A stretch of 64,000 bases of DNA from Poecilobothrus nobilitatus (lineage: Eukaryota; Arthropoda; Insecta; Diptera; Dolichopodidae). Position numbers and translations under genes: made by a program. Below the pieces are notes generated by a model. That model was not told where the DNA came from and searched no databases. It was given only the letters and a program-made list of their open reading frames with translations. The DNA is taken from assembly GCA_947095535.1 (NCBI GenBank), contig OX352772.1, positions 257,885,992 to 257,949,991 on the forward strand, given 5' to 3'. Every line of letters begins with the position of its first letter. Positions within the stretch are counted from its first letter, which is position 1. Of the stretch, positions 35,605-46,076 are shown piece after piece.

Positions 35605-35872
35605 TTGGATTTATTGAGTAAAAAATTGTTTTTTATTTATACTTTTTGTAATAAACTTTAAGTAATAAATTATATTCGCCCTGATGATGGCAGTGATGCC
35701 GAAATATATATAGGCTTTATAATAAATAAATATAATAATTTAAGACTTATAAAAAAATAAAATATTAATAAAATTATTTTGTGGACAAGAAGTATAAATA
35801 AAAAACAATTTTTTACTCAATAAATCCAATTAAGATGTTCCACAAACTTACGGTTGAAAAAATTCAAGGATA
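35605..35872 (+). mobile_element. 268-bp hammerhead-bearing element with 12-bp target duplication
   Basis: Flanked by the identical 12-mer TAGTTTCTTTTA at 35593-35604 and 35873-35884. Inside, 45-bp arms at 35604-35648 and 35786-35830 are inverted repeats with a single mismatch by eye. The loop between them contains a hammerhead core (35678-35715). No protein is encoded. Penelope-like elements carry hammerheads in their LTR-like ends and often leave truncated or inverted terminal pieces; animal retrozymes are small non-coding elements with hammerheads. Either is possible. The polymerase/GIY-YIG gene expected of Penelope is not seen within 1.5 kb on either side. Confidence 0.6.
35678..35715 (+). 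ncRNA. hammerhead ribozyme candidate (minimal stem III)
   Basis: All conserved core boxes are present in order: CTGATGA (35681-35687), stem II GGCA/TGCC with loop GTGA (35689-35700), GAAA (35701-35704), then a very short A/T stem III (TATATATA, 35705-35712) ending in the UA cleavage dinucleotide. GCC (35678-35680) can pair with GGC (35713-35715) to start stem I. Predicted cleavage is after 35712. Tiny stem III is typical of hammerheads in Penelope-like elements and retrozymes, which usually work as dimers. Stem I beyond three pairs is weak, so activity is uncertain. Confidence 0.65.
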
Positions 35873-35884
35873 TAGTTTCTTTTA

Positions 35885-36621
35885 TAAAAATTTTTATTTT
35901 TTTTAATACTATAATAGGTACAATTTATTTAAATTTTTTGTTTATAATTTTGTTTAAAATATTTTAATTTAGATTTTATTAAATATGTTAAATTATTTTT
36001 AATTTGAACTAGATGCTCTTTTTTATTTTTATTATTATTATCATATTTTCATACAAAAAAAAAAAATTCAATTTCCATTTTTATATCAATTAAACTTTTA
36101 CTGAATTGTATTAAGTTTTTGTTAGAATCAATTATGTCTTCTTCAATACTAGGAATTTTTACAACTTGGCAAATATTAAAATTAAGTTTAAGTGGATTTG
36201 AGATTTATGAAATTATTTCTAATATGACTGTAATGTTATTTAATGGCTCTATAATTTTTGTAATTAATTTTCTGCTGTACAACGTGGAGACATGTGTATG
36301 TATCCACTATTATTTAGCTTTACAATTTTGAAATAATTGCGAAAATAAACTTTCAATGCAGTTTGAGATGCAGTAGCGAAAATCCACGTATTTATTGCAT
36401 TTAATTTATACCATAATTCGTTTTTTAAACTGAAAATTCGAATATCGCAAAAACAGTTTAAATCTTACTATATAATATAATACAAATAATTAAATGTATA
36501 CAAAATGAAAAAAAGGTTTTTGTATTTTATTAAAATCATATTATTAACCTTAGTAAAATAAAACAGCGAAAGTAAAATGCACAAATAAAAACATTAAAAT
36601 ATTTTTAATATGTGTAGAGTA
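35885..36621. other. AT-rich spacer
   Basis: No gene recognised. A 70-residue frame at 36119-36331 has hydrophobic composition expected of AT-rich DNA. Confidence 0.45.
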
Positions 36622-36960
36622 TTAAGTAAAATCTTCTTTGTTTATCCATGAATCATGCTTTTTATCAAAACTAAGCCATTTAACTAAAACTTGATTTTCT
36701 TTTTTTCTTAAATATTTTTTCTACAAGATAGACATGTGGATTTTTAACTGGTGTTAATTGAGATTCATAAAAAGAACCGGTTATTGGATTATTAGGGTAA
36801 TCAAATAAATTGTATGTTATTGGATCAGTTTTTTTAATTTTTGCAATTATAAATATTTCTGTTGACCAGTTGAGTTGATAACCTTTTGCAAAAATACCTT
36901 TAAATTTGTTTATACGAACATAATCTCCAACTTTATATTTGGCTTTACGAAGCACATTTA
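36622..36960 (-). pseudogene. Polinton/Maverick-type integrase, C-terminal remnant
   Basis: Minus-strand protein with KYKVGDYVRINKFKGIFAKG, QLNWSTEIFIIAKIKKTDPI, TYNLFDY and GSFYESQLTPV. I recognise this as the SH3-like C-terminal part of Polinton/Maverick integrases (the F54H12.3-type proteins). After VEKIFKKK an A-run causes a frame change; in the next frame a chromodomain-like tail reads QVLVKWLSFDKKHDSWINK and stops at 36622-36624. The catalytic core is absent; at the 5' side the sequence changes abruptly into a GC-rich repeat. No other Polinton gene (DNA polymerase B, ATPase, capsid) is in the window. Confidence 0.7.
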
Positions 36961-36977
36961 AGTCCACGAAGATCCGA

Positions 36978-37240
36978 TTCCCTTTAAAGTGGGTCCTTAT
37001 TCGGGCGGCCCCCTTTCTCCATTTTAAACGGGGTCTCCGGAGCACCAAAATACGCTCCTCAGAGGTCCGAAATATGGTCCCCGAAAGTCTGGTATCGGTC
37101 CCTGAAGTCCGGTCCCTTTTATAGTGGCACTTTATTCTGGCGACCCCCTCTCTCGATTTTGGATGGGGTCCCCGCAGGTCCGAAATATAGTTCCCAAGGT
37201 CCTTATGGGTCCGGTATCGGTTCTTGAGGATCCGGTATCG
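36978..37240 (+). repeat. GC-rich ~133-bp direct duplication
   Basis: Two diverged units (from about 36978 and 37111) share TCCCTTT.TAGTGG-like, GGCG.CCCCCT, CGGGGTC-like and GGTCCGAAATAT words. They stand out as GC-rich in AT-rich surroundings. They lead directly into a 21-bp minisatellite. Confidence 0.6.
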
Positions 37241-37365
37241 GTCCTTGAGAATCCGGTATCGGTCCTTGAGGGTCCAGTATCGGTCCTTGAGGGTCCAGTA
37301 TCGGACGTTGAGAGTCCCATATCGGTCTTTGAGGGTCAGATATCGGTCCTTGCTACTGCTAAAGC
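37200..37365 (+). repeat. 21-bp minisatellite, about 7 units
   Basis: Units of the form GGTCC.GTATCGGTCCTTGAG repeat with 1-4 substitutions each. The period is a multiple of three, giving open frames on both strands (VSVLEGP-type and TDTGPSR-type heptapeptides); I do not treat these as genes. Confidence 0.85.
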
Positions 37366-37429
37366 GTCCTCGGAAGTCCGATCAGGTGATCCCTCTTTTT
37401 CAAATCGTATTAGGTATATAAATTAGAAG

Positions 37430-38037
37430 TTTTCCAGTTATTCTAATTTAGTACACAAAATGAGCAACAAGGCAATAGTAGATTTACAATTTGTTATTGG
37501 AAGCAATAAACAATATTTTTGGAAAGAATTTGCTTTGGTTGCTGAAGGCATCCTCATTCCAAATTTGTTTGTGTTTTCTTGTTGTCGTTTTTTAAAATTT
37601 TGAATGTATTTTGTTCATTTCAATAATTTTATTTTTATCTTTCTAATAACAAATATAGTTTTTCTATAGATGTATAAAAAATGATATACAGACAAATTGT
37701 AATAGCAGATAGTAGGGTATATTTATACCCTATAATAGTAGGGTATATTTATAAAAAGAAAATAAGCTAAAAATATATACAAGTTTGAATTGGAGTAAAC
37801 TAAACCGAAAAATATTTTGAATGTATTCGCTATGTAAGTTTTGCATGTCTAGCGCGCCAATATTTTAGAATTTTAGTTATATTATATTTTTAACTAGTAA
37901 ATTTTAAATAAAATACATAGTTATAAAAGATACAAATTAAAAACTAAGCGAAATAGAAAGAAATGATTTTCAAACATACATACATACATATGTAACATTT
38001 GATTTTAAAACTATAAATGAAAATTACTTTTACAATA
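37430..38037. other. spacer, no gene seen
   Basis: AT-rich with a short TAGTAGGGTATATTTATA duplication near 37710-37750. No gene. Confidence 0.45.
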
Positions 38038-38165
38038 ATTTTTTTTTTTTTAAATCTTACGACATGTGCAGGATTTGAACCAATACTACCTTGGGTGATA
38101 CGCCACACGTTTATTCAAGGCCTTAAGTAAATATTCGCAGAACCACAGCGGAATTACGTATCTCA
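38038..38165 (-). mobile_element. tRNA-derived SINE candidate
   Basis: On the minus strand a perfect pol III B-box-like GGTTCAAATCC (38071-38081) is followed by CTGCACATGTCG and then an A-run (T-run at 38038-38051). A 7-bp stem ACGTGTG/CACATGT can enclose the B box. No convincing A box or target duplication was found, so this is tentative. Confidence 0.35.
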
Positions 38166-38614
38166 ACAATTTCAAAAAATTAATTCATGAATAATGAACA
38201 ATATTAGAACAAGAACACGTAAAATCGTTAAACCAGTTAAACACATGTAACGTAAAATAAAGTTAAATTCACACATGAAAATATAGACAAACATTTTCAC
38301 AAATTATGCATTACTGTATTCCTATTATATTTTTACTTTATTTGAATAAAAATGAAAAATAAATTAAATAAATGTTTTTTAATTAGATCTGTATTATTAT
38401 TTATTTAAAATTTTGATTTTGCCGTAAAAAGGGAAAAAGCCAAGTGGACTACATGTATTATGTATTTAAAAAAGGTAAAAAATCTTGGAAATTTCGTATT
38501 CAACTCGGCATAAAAAACTCTTGAACATTTCCACAATTTATAATTACATATGTACATAGTAATAATTAACACAAAAATAAAAATAATTTTTATAATAAAA
38601 TAAAACAATTCATT
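38166..38614. other. AT-rich spacer
   Basis: No gene recognised. Confidence 0.45.
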
Positions 38615-38624
38615 AATAAAATAA

Positions 38625-40331
38625 GGGACTAGTGTTGGTGGAGGAAGCACCAGCCAGAGTCCTCCAAAACCATCAGGGGTTAGTGGTAGTGGAAGTACTA
38701 AGAGCGGTACTCCCACTACAACGAGCAAAATCAATAGAGGCCTCGGATCCGCTTTCAGGAAACAATACCAGAAGGCTAAATTCATATTGGGCAAGATAGC
38801 TCAGAATGAAGCCAAAGGTGTTGTTCACGAAAGGGATCTAGAGGACAAAAAGAGATACAGCGAGGTTGTGCGAGCGTATGAGTCGCGCAACTCAGGTAAA
38901 GACTCGTCCTCGAAAAGAAATAGGTCGAAAGATGTACCCAGTCCAGGTACAGAGAGAACTAAGGTGCCGAGAACGAGTCTCCACAGCAGTTCGAAAGCTG
39001 CAGCACATAAAAATTACAATGATATTGCAAAAGATAGTTTATGTGTTGCAGTTGTCAACGAAAAAGCCACAGATCGTAAAGTATCAAGCGATCTGTGGGT
39101 TAAACTTGAGGTGAGGTTGTCCGAAATGGTGAATGAGCACATTCTAGGAGAGGCTGGAGGGACTCTTCCGTGCTTTGATTCATACGAAGTAGTCAGAGGC
39201 TACAGGGTAATCCGATGCGAGGATCAGTTCTCTTTGAATTTCTTTAGCAGCAGCATTGCTAAGCTAAGCGATGCTTGGGAGGAAGCCAAAATTGGCCTAA
39301 TCCCAGCTAGCGAAATCCCAAGACGACCTAGAGTCCGCATCTGGTTGCCTATGATGGAGATAAGCGGGGAAAAGCTTCTCGAGTGCCTCCGAATCCATAA
39401 CCTGATGGATCCAATGGGGAACTGGTCGGTGATAGTGAAGGATAAATCATCCGAAGAACTGTTGAAGAACAGTATATCGTTTCTCCTTCTTATCAGCGAA
39501 GAGACTCTCGAACCCCTGGAGAAGCTGGGGAACAAGCTAAGGTTTGGGGTACGTCATACCAAACTGAAAATATTTAAGTCAGGTAGTCCAGCACATCTGT
39601 GTTCTAATTTCAGTTACGAAGATTTGACAGTTGTCAAACTAGAGATGAAGAACGATGTGAGCATGTATATAAGTTCTGTGTACATGCCACATGATGAACA
39701 CGCTCCACCCCCCCGCTTTCAGCAGTTGGTAAGTGCCACAGGTGGCAAGCTGATTGTGGGCTGCGATGCTAATGCTCGGCATACCATATGGGGAAGCTCG
39801 GAAACAAATGAACGAGGTGAGTCATTGTTCGATTTTATTCTAAACGCTAACCTTAATATATGCAACAGGGGAAGTACCCCCACATTCACATTCCCAAGCT
39901 CGGATAGTTTTTCGGGCTGGGCGGATGTGATAGATATTACATGTATAGGTACCGATGAAGCCCTAAAAAGAGAAAAATGGAGAGTATCGGAGAAGAGATC
40001 TTTTTCGGATCACAGCTGGATACTCTTCAATGTCAATCATAAGCCTGAAAATCCCCAGCCCTATAGAAATGCTAGAGCTACTAACTGGAGAAAGTTCAGA
40101 AGGATAGCAACAAAAAAACTTTTGGTAGTAGGTAACTCAGATATTGTGAATAAAAATGAGTTAGAAAAGAGGACTGACATGTTTACAAAGGCCATGGAGG
40201 TCTCATTTAAGGTGTCATGTCCTGTCAAACGTAGCAAAAAAACATTCCCGGTTTGGTGGAACGAGGATTTAACTAACCTAAGGAAGGAGACTAGAGATGC
40301 GTATAACATCTGCTATAAACAGAATAATTGA
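38625..40331 (+). pseudogene. LOA-1 ORF1-endonuclease deletion fusion
   Basis: One open frame that joins two normally separate proteins. The first part is ORF1: a basic linker, then the DUF4780-type domain (IPRRPRVRIWLPMMEIS, LLECLRIHNL, LRFGVRHTKLKIFK). At KIFKSG (about 39580) it jumps to the endonuclease: FSYEDLTVVKLEM, IVGCDANARHTIWGSS, SFSDHSWI. In the related copy the same points are separated by the ORF1 C-terminus and the endonuclease N-terminus (WVRG.., ILVNKQFN..). A deletion of roughly 350 bp has made the fusion; it lacks the catalytic Glu region of the nuclease. It ends at a TGA (40329-40331) that replaces the Trp seen in the relative (KYWQPYK). Confidence 0.8.
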
Positions 40332-40662
40332 CAACTCTACAAGGACCAACTTAGAAAATATAAGAGAGAAATCCGATTGGCCAAGACACGGTCATGGAAA
40401 GATTATTGTGAATCCATAGAGAAAACTAGGGACTCAGCTAGACTTAGTAGAGTCTTATCCAAAGAACATTCCAATCCATCCTTCCTTAGAACGGTGGAAC
40501 GGTGCGTACTCATTTTCCAGCGTGCACAAAGGACGCTCATGTGATCAACCAATCGGTTGACACAAAGGTCCGAAGAGGCCCAGTTGAATGGGTCAACTCA
40601 GTTATAACGGAGCGAAATTTTGCCTGGGCAATTGATAATTTTCTCCATACAAAGTTGCAGGT

Positions 40663-42912
40663 TTGGATGGTATTTTTCTAAAAATGCTTCAAGAAATTAA
40701 GGAACTTGTGGTTCCCTTAATCACGAAACTATTCAAAAGTAGCCTCTTGCTAGGCCATATTCCTCTGCTATGGAGGCGGGTGGTCTTTATACCAAAGGTT
40801 GGAAAAAGAGGTCATGAAACCGCTAAGGACTTTAGACTGATAAGTCTATCATCCTTCTTACTGAAAACTCTCGAAAGAACACTAGAGTTAGAACGTCGAA
40901 GAGTACTAGAGAGTACTAAACTATGTAAGTATCAACATGCTTACTGTAAAGGCAAGTCAACCGAGACGGCACTAAGTGAATTAGTACGGAGCGTTGAGCA
41001 ATCGATACAATACAAAGAATATACGTTGGCCACCTTTCTAGACATAGAAGGTGCCTTCAACAATATTCATGTATCGGCTATACAGGATTCACTGGAATAT
41101 CTAGGGGTAGAAAATGCCCTTAGACAGTGGATCATTAATATGTTGCAATCAAGAGAGATTCAGTCGGAACTCGGCAGCCATAAGGTTACTAGAAGAGTAA
41201 GCAAGGGTACACCCCAGGGTGGGGTTCTATCACCACTACTGTGGCTTTTAGTAATGAACAGAATTCTTAAAGACCTTCGCGATGAGGGAATCAAAGCCAT
41301 CGCATACGCAGATGATTTAGCAGTATTAGTGTCTGGGAAGTATCTTGATATAATCAGTTGAATTATGGAAAGAGCTTTAGCCAAGGTTGGTGGATGGGCT
41401 AATGGTTGTGGCCTCCGTATCAATCCGAGTAAAACAGAACTAATGCTATTTACAACCAGAGCCAAGGTTCCGGAATTCACTAAGCCAAAATTGGATGGTG
41501 TGTATCTGAATCTAGCCTCGAATGTTAAATACCTAGGAGTGGTACTTGACCCAAAATTGAAATGGAAAGCTAGTACCGAAGAAAGAGCCAAAGAGGCCTA
41601 TGTAGCCCTGTATTCTCGTAGGAAAATGTTATGTAAAAAATGGGAATTAAAGCCAAGAATGGCTTTATGGATGTACACAGCTATAGTACGCCCCATCCTT
41701 ACCTACGGGTCACTAGTGTGGTGGCCAGCGGTGGAGAAGGAGTATATTCGAACCAAGCTTGGTAGAGTACAGAGGGGTGCATGTGTAAGAATTACGGGTG
41801 CGTTAAGGTCAACGCCAAGTAATGCACTGGATGCACTTCTATACCTTCTCCCGGCTGACCTTCATATTAAATTTCTAGCCTGTTGTAGTGCAATCAGACT
41901 TCGAGAGAATGGATACTGGCGTGCAAACCCCTATGGATACAGCAGTATTCTAAGCTCGATATATCATGATCTGCCAGATTCCACAGACTACGTAATGCCA
42001 AGTTTGGAAATTACCAAGAACTTTAAAGTCAAGATTCCATCAAGAAGGGAATGGAAACAGAAAAACCCCTTGGGAGAAATTGACACCGCACTCTTCACTG
42101 ATGGTTCAAAGATGGAGTGTGGTGTTGGTGCGGGTGACTATTCAGAATCACTGAAAATAGAACATGCTTTCCGTCTGCCAGATAAAGCGAGTATATTTCA
42201 AGCTGAAATGCTAGGAATCTTGAAAGCATGCCAAATACTTGGGAACAATTATTCTGTGGGATGAAGCATTGCAATAGTTACGGCAGCAATTGCGGCTCTC
42301 AACTCTCCAATAATAACATCTAAGCTCGTCAGGAAATGCTTTGACGAGCTTAAGAATGTACGTAATCAATTCAATGTTACATTACTGTGGGTTCCGGGAT
42401 ATAGGAACATCGCAGAAAATGAACATGCTGATGAGTTAGCAAGGAGGGGTTCCAGCCTAAATGCTCCACTGGCGGAACAGGTAGAGCCCCCGCTAAACAG
42501 CGTTAAGAGAGATATCTTCCTCCACTTTTTGTTCTTAGCAAATAGAAGGTGGAACGAACTAGCCACTTGTTGTACGGCCAGCAAAGTCTGGCCATCGTAT
42601 GATAAAAAAAGAACCGAAAATCTATTGAAGCAATCCCGACGGAACATAGCCAGAACAATAGGTGTGTTCACGGGCCACTGGCCAATTGGTGAACATGCGG
42701 CCAGAATAGGTATCCCATTCAATTCATCATGCCGCAGCTGTGGTGAACAGAATGAGAAAGAATCCATTACACACTTCACCTGTAAGTGCCCAGCGAAGGC
42801 GAGGGCCAGAATAGCAATTCTGGGTAGCCATCAATTCAACGATCTTAGTGATCTAGCGATTAAGCAACCTGCAGAAATGGTAACGTTTCTTAACGCAACG
42901 AAATGGATATAA
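40663..42912 (+). pseudogene. LOA-1 ORF2: RT, RNase H, zinc knuckle
   Basis: One frame with two stops (TGA at 41359-41361 and 42262-42264). RT motifs: SLSSFLLKTLERTL, HAYCKGKSTETALSELV, ATFLDIEGAFNN (motif A), KGTPQGGVLSPLLW (motif B), AIAYADDLAVLV (motif C, intact), NVKYLGVVLDPKLKW. RNase H: ALFTDGSKM (Asp) and IFQAEMLGILKA (Glu), but the third site reads IAIVTAAIAALN where the relative has CVDSQSAIKAIN, so the Asp-Ser-Gln triplet is missing. A C-terminal CRSCGEQNEKESITHFTCKC knuckle closes the protein. Between 40332 and 40662 the upstream part is shifted in frame. Confidence 0.85.
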
Positions 42913-43050
42913 AATTAAACTAATATAGCCCTATTATAAGCCTTGTGGTAACGGAAGTGGTAGCAAAAAGGTGCTAACGCGCTAATTGGGGTCACTGTCA
43001 GGAGCAGCGGTGGCCAGCTACTCACACCAACCAACCAACCAATAAAATAA

Positions 43051-43427
43051 ATGATAATTTTAACAAAACAAAATAATTTATAATTATTTACACAAAAAAA
43101 ACAAGAAAAATTAGTCTTGAAATTGCATCTTATGAAATTCAACATTCGACCTTAAAAGAAATTAAAAATTAATCTTTAAAAATTATCTTTGAACAAAATC
43201 TATATAATTATGTACTTATAATATCAACTTATAATATCAAAAATTAAAGATATTATTTTTATTTAAATATTTTCACTTTATTTACATTTTTCGACTCTTA
43301 TTTCCAGGACGAAAAAAAAAATTATAAATCAAATAAAAATTATAAATTTTTTATTAAATTTTATTTCTGTAAAATTGCTACTTTATCTACAAATTTTTTA
43401 TGTTTATCTATTAACCATTTACATTTT
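43051..43427. other. AT-rich spacer
   Basis: Nothing recognised. Confidence 0.45.
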
Positions 43428-45439
43428 TATACTCCACACATTAAGCATAGGGTATATTAACTTTGGTATGGTGTTTGTAACCACCAAAAGGAAGCGAGTT
43501 AGATATGGACATGTATATACATTCTGCATCAGGATCACCTCCTGAGTCGATTTAACGATGTCCGTCCGTCCGTCCGTTCGCACGATAGCTCAAAAACTAA
43601 TAAAGCTATCTTGCTGAGATTTATATAGTAGGTTACTAATTACGAAAGGAAGGCTAAGTTCGAATCTGGACAAAATCGGTGCATGGGTTCGGATTCCGTA
43701 AGCTTCCGAATGATTCCGGGGTAAACGAGATTATCTCCAAAACCAACAAGGATAAAACCTTTAAATTTTGTACAATGATGTTCCTTCCCGTTCTATTTAT
43801 GTCACTGAAATTTAAGAGGATTTGGTCCATGAGTTTGGATTTTGGAAGCTTCCGAACGAGCACCAGAGATTAGATTATCTCCAAAACCCATAAAGATATA
43901 ACCTTCAAATTTGACAGAATGGTGTTCTTTCATGTTTGATTTAGGTCTCTGAAATTTGAGAGGATTTGGTCCATGGGTTCGGATTTTGGAAGCTTCCGAA
44001 CGAGCACCAGAGCAAATGAGATTATTTCCAAAACCAACTAAGATATAACCTTTAAATTTGGCAGAGTGGTGTTCTTTCATGTTTTATTTAAGTCTCTGAA
44101 ATTTGAGAGAATTTAGTTCATGGGTTCGGATCTTGTAAGCTTCCGAACGAGCCCCAGAGCAAACGAGTATATCTCCACAACCAACAAAGATAGAACTTTC
44201 ATTTTTAGTACAAGAGTGTGCTGTTATGTTTCCTTTTCTATAAAATTGGAAACTGACATTTGAAAGAATTTAACCATGGATTCGTATATTGGAAGCTTCC
44301 GAACGAGCCCCAGAGCAAACGAGATTATCTCCAAAACCAACAAAGATGGAACCTTTAAATTTTTTACAATGATGATCCTTCCCGTTTGATTTATGTCTCT
44401 GAAATTTAAGAGGATATGGTCCGTGGGCTTGGATTTTGGAAGCTTCCGAACGAGCCCCAGAGCAAATGAGATTATCTACAAAAACAAGAAAGATATAACC
44501 TTTAAATTTGGCAGAATGGTGTTTTTTCATGTTTGATTTGTGTCTCTGAAATTTGAGAGGATTTGGTCCATGGGTTCGGATTTTGGAAGCTTCCGAACGA
44601 GTCCCAGAGCAAACGAGATTATGTCCAAAATCAACAAAGATAGAATCTTTAAATTTTGTACAATGATGTTCCTTCCCGTTCGATTTATGCCTCTGAAATG
44701 TAAGAGGATTTGGTCCTTGGGTTTGGATTTTGGAAGCTTCCGAACGAGCACCAGAGCAAATGAGATTATCTCCAAAACCAACTAAGATATAACCTTTAGA
44801 TTTGGCAGAGTGGTGTTCTTTCATGTTTTATTTAAGTCTCTGATACTTGAGAGGATTTGGTTCGTGGGTTCGGATCTTGGAAACTTCCGAACGAGCCCCA
44901 GAGCAAACGAATATATATCCACAACCAACAAAGATAGAACCTTTATTTTTAGTACAAGAGTGTGCTGTTATGTTTCCTTTTCTATAAAATTGGAAACTGA
45001 CATTTGAAAGAATTTGAACCATGGGTTCGTATATTGGAAACTTCCGGACGAGCACAAAAGCAACGAGCATATCTTCAAAACCAACAAAAGTAGAATCTTT
45101 TAATTTAGTACAATGGTGTTCTGGCATGTTTTCTTTATGTTCCTGAGATGGATTCGATGAATTGGAGTGGCAATTCGGGTACCTGACACACACCTCCCAA
45201 GGACTAACAGTCTTCGAAATTAATAAAGATAGAAATTTAAAATTTTTTACAAAGATGTCAAGCATATCCCAAGAGGATGCCTCTTTTACGTTCCTGAAAT
45301 TCGAGTTGAATAAGACAGAAAAGGGAAGAAGTTCAAGCAGCTGCCAAAAAAACTTATGGATTTTTAATTTAGTTCGAATTATTCAGGTGTAGACTATTAA
45401 TAAGTCGGTTGCATCGACTTACTGTTACATTTACTTGTT
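43428..45439 (-). mobile_element. DINE-like element C, full length
   Basis: The only copy of the A/B/C family with both ends. Read on the minus strand: 5' end near 45439 (CAAGTAAATGTAACAG, hairpin AAGTCG/CGACTT), subterminal TCTACACCT, a unique region to about 45150, ten monomers spaced mostly 147 bp (for example positions 44812, 44518 (two units apart), 44068 and 43921), the 3' region with (GGAC)3 at about 43560-43575, and the terminal TATA hairpin at 43429-43455. About 2.0 kb in total and non-coding. Its right flank resembles the F tail next to D3 and D4. Confidence 0.78.
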
Positions 45440-45654
45440 TTTATTTCAATATTTCATATTTTTTTATTTTTATAATTAAAAATTGTTTATAAAAAAAAAA
45501 TTGTTTATATAAATTCATATGCTGCTATAATATGTATGAAATTCGGACTTAGAAAAAAATTGAATAAAACTTAAAGCTAGTCAGACCAAAAAATGTTTCT
45601 TGTCAAAGTTGTTGCTCTTTCCTTGTGTAACAATTTTTTCTTAGTCATTTTTTT
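45440..45654. other. F-tail-like AT-rich flank
   Basis: 45443-45490 resembles the F sequence after D3 (TTTCATATTTTTTTATTT, TATAATTAAAAATTG). No gene. Confidence 0.45.
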
Positions 45655-46076
45655 CATAATATTTTCCTGTTACGAAATATTCGTAAAAAACTGAAAAATG
45701 AAACTACTACTTCCGGTTGTCAGATTTGCTCCAAAAGCTTATCAATCCGACAGATTTAGATCAAAACCTTAAATATGAAATTTAAAAAAAATCCGTTCAG
45801 TCGTTTAGGCTGTACAAGTGCCCACAGACATGCCCACACACATCCTCACACCCCCACATACACCCCACACACGCACACATACACCTATACAAATCTCTAA
45901 ACAATTTTTTACAGCTTTCTACGCACCGGAGTAGACCATATTTGTCAAAATCTCGGGTACAAATTAATAGTATTTTTCTGCTACGAAATATTCGTAAAAA
46001 AATTAAAAGTTATACTAGTAAACTACCACTTCCAGTTGTCCGGTGGTTGTCCCAATATTTCGTAACAGAAAAATAC
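45655..46076. repeat. ~420-bp repeat with inverted ends and CA-rich middle
   Basis: Left end CTGTTACGAAATATTCGTAA and right end CCAATATTTCGTAACAG are inverted. A direct copy of the left end lies at 45973-46042, each followed by a CTTCC.GTTGTC word. The middle (45826-45895) is a CACA-rich microsatellite. It could be a MITE or a composite; family unknown. Confidence 0.5.

Larger units (their letters stand above)
38625..43040 (+). mobile_element. LOA-like non-LTR retrotransposon, 5'-truncated (LOA-1)
   Basis: 4416-bp copy flanked by the 10-mer AATAAAATAA at 38615-38624 and 43041-43050. It starts inside ORF1 (open frame from the first base), runs through endonuclease, RT, RNase H and a zinc-knuckle end, and finishes in a CCAA tetranucleotide tail. 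Compared with the full-length relative at 47907-53227 it lacks the 5' leader and the beginning of ORF1, and has an internal deletion joining ORF1 to the endonuclease. Confidence 0.88.

Noticed and set aside
37124..37426. Repeat protein with seven-residue units (VSVLEGP)
   Set aside because: The 21-bp minisatellite gives equally open frames on the other strand; no start context or neighbouring exon.
38060..38110. Functional tRNA gene
   Set aside because: Only a B box and one stem are visible; no anticodon arm or D arm can be drawn.
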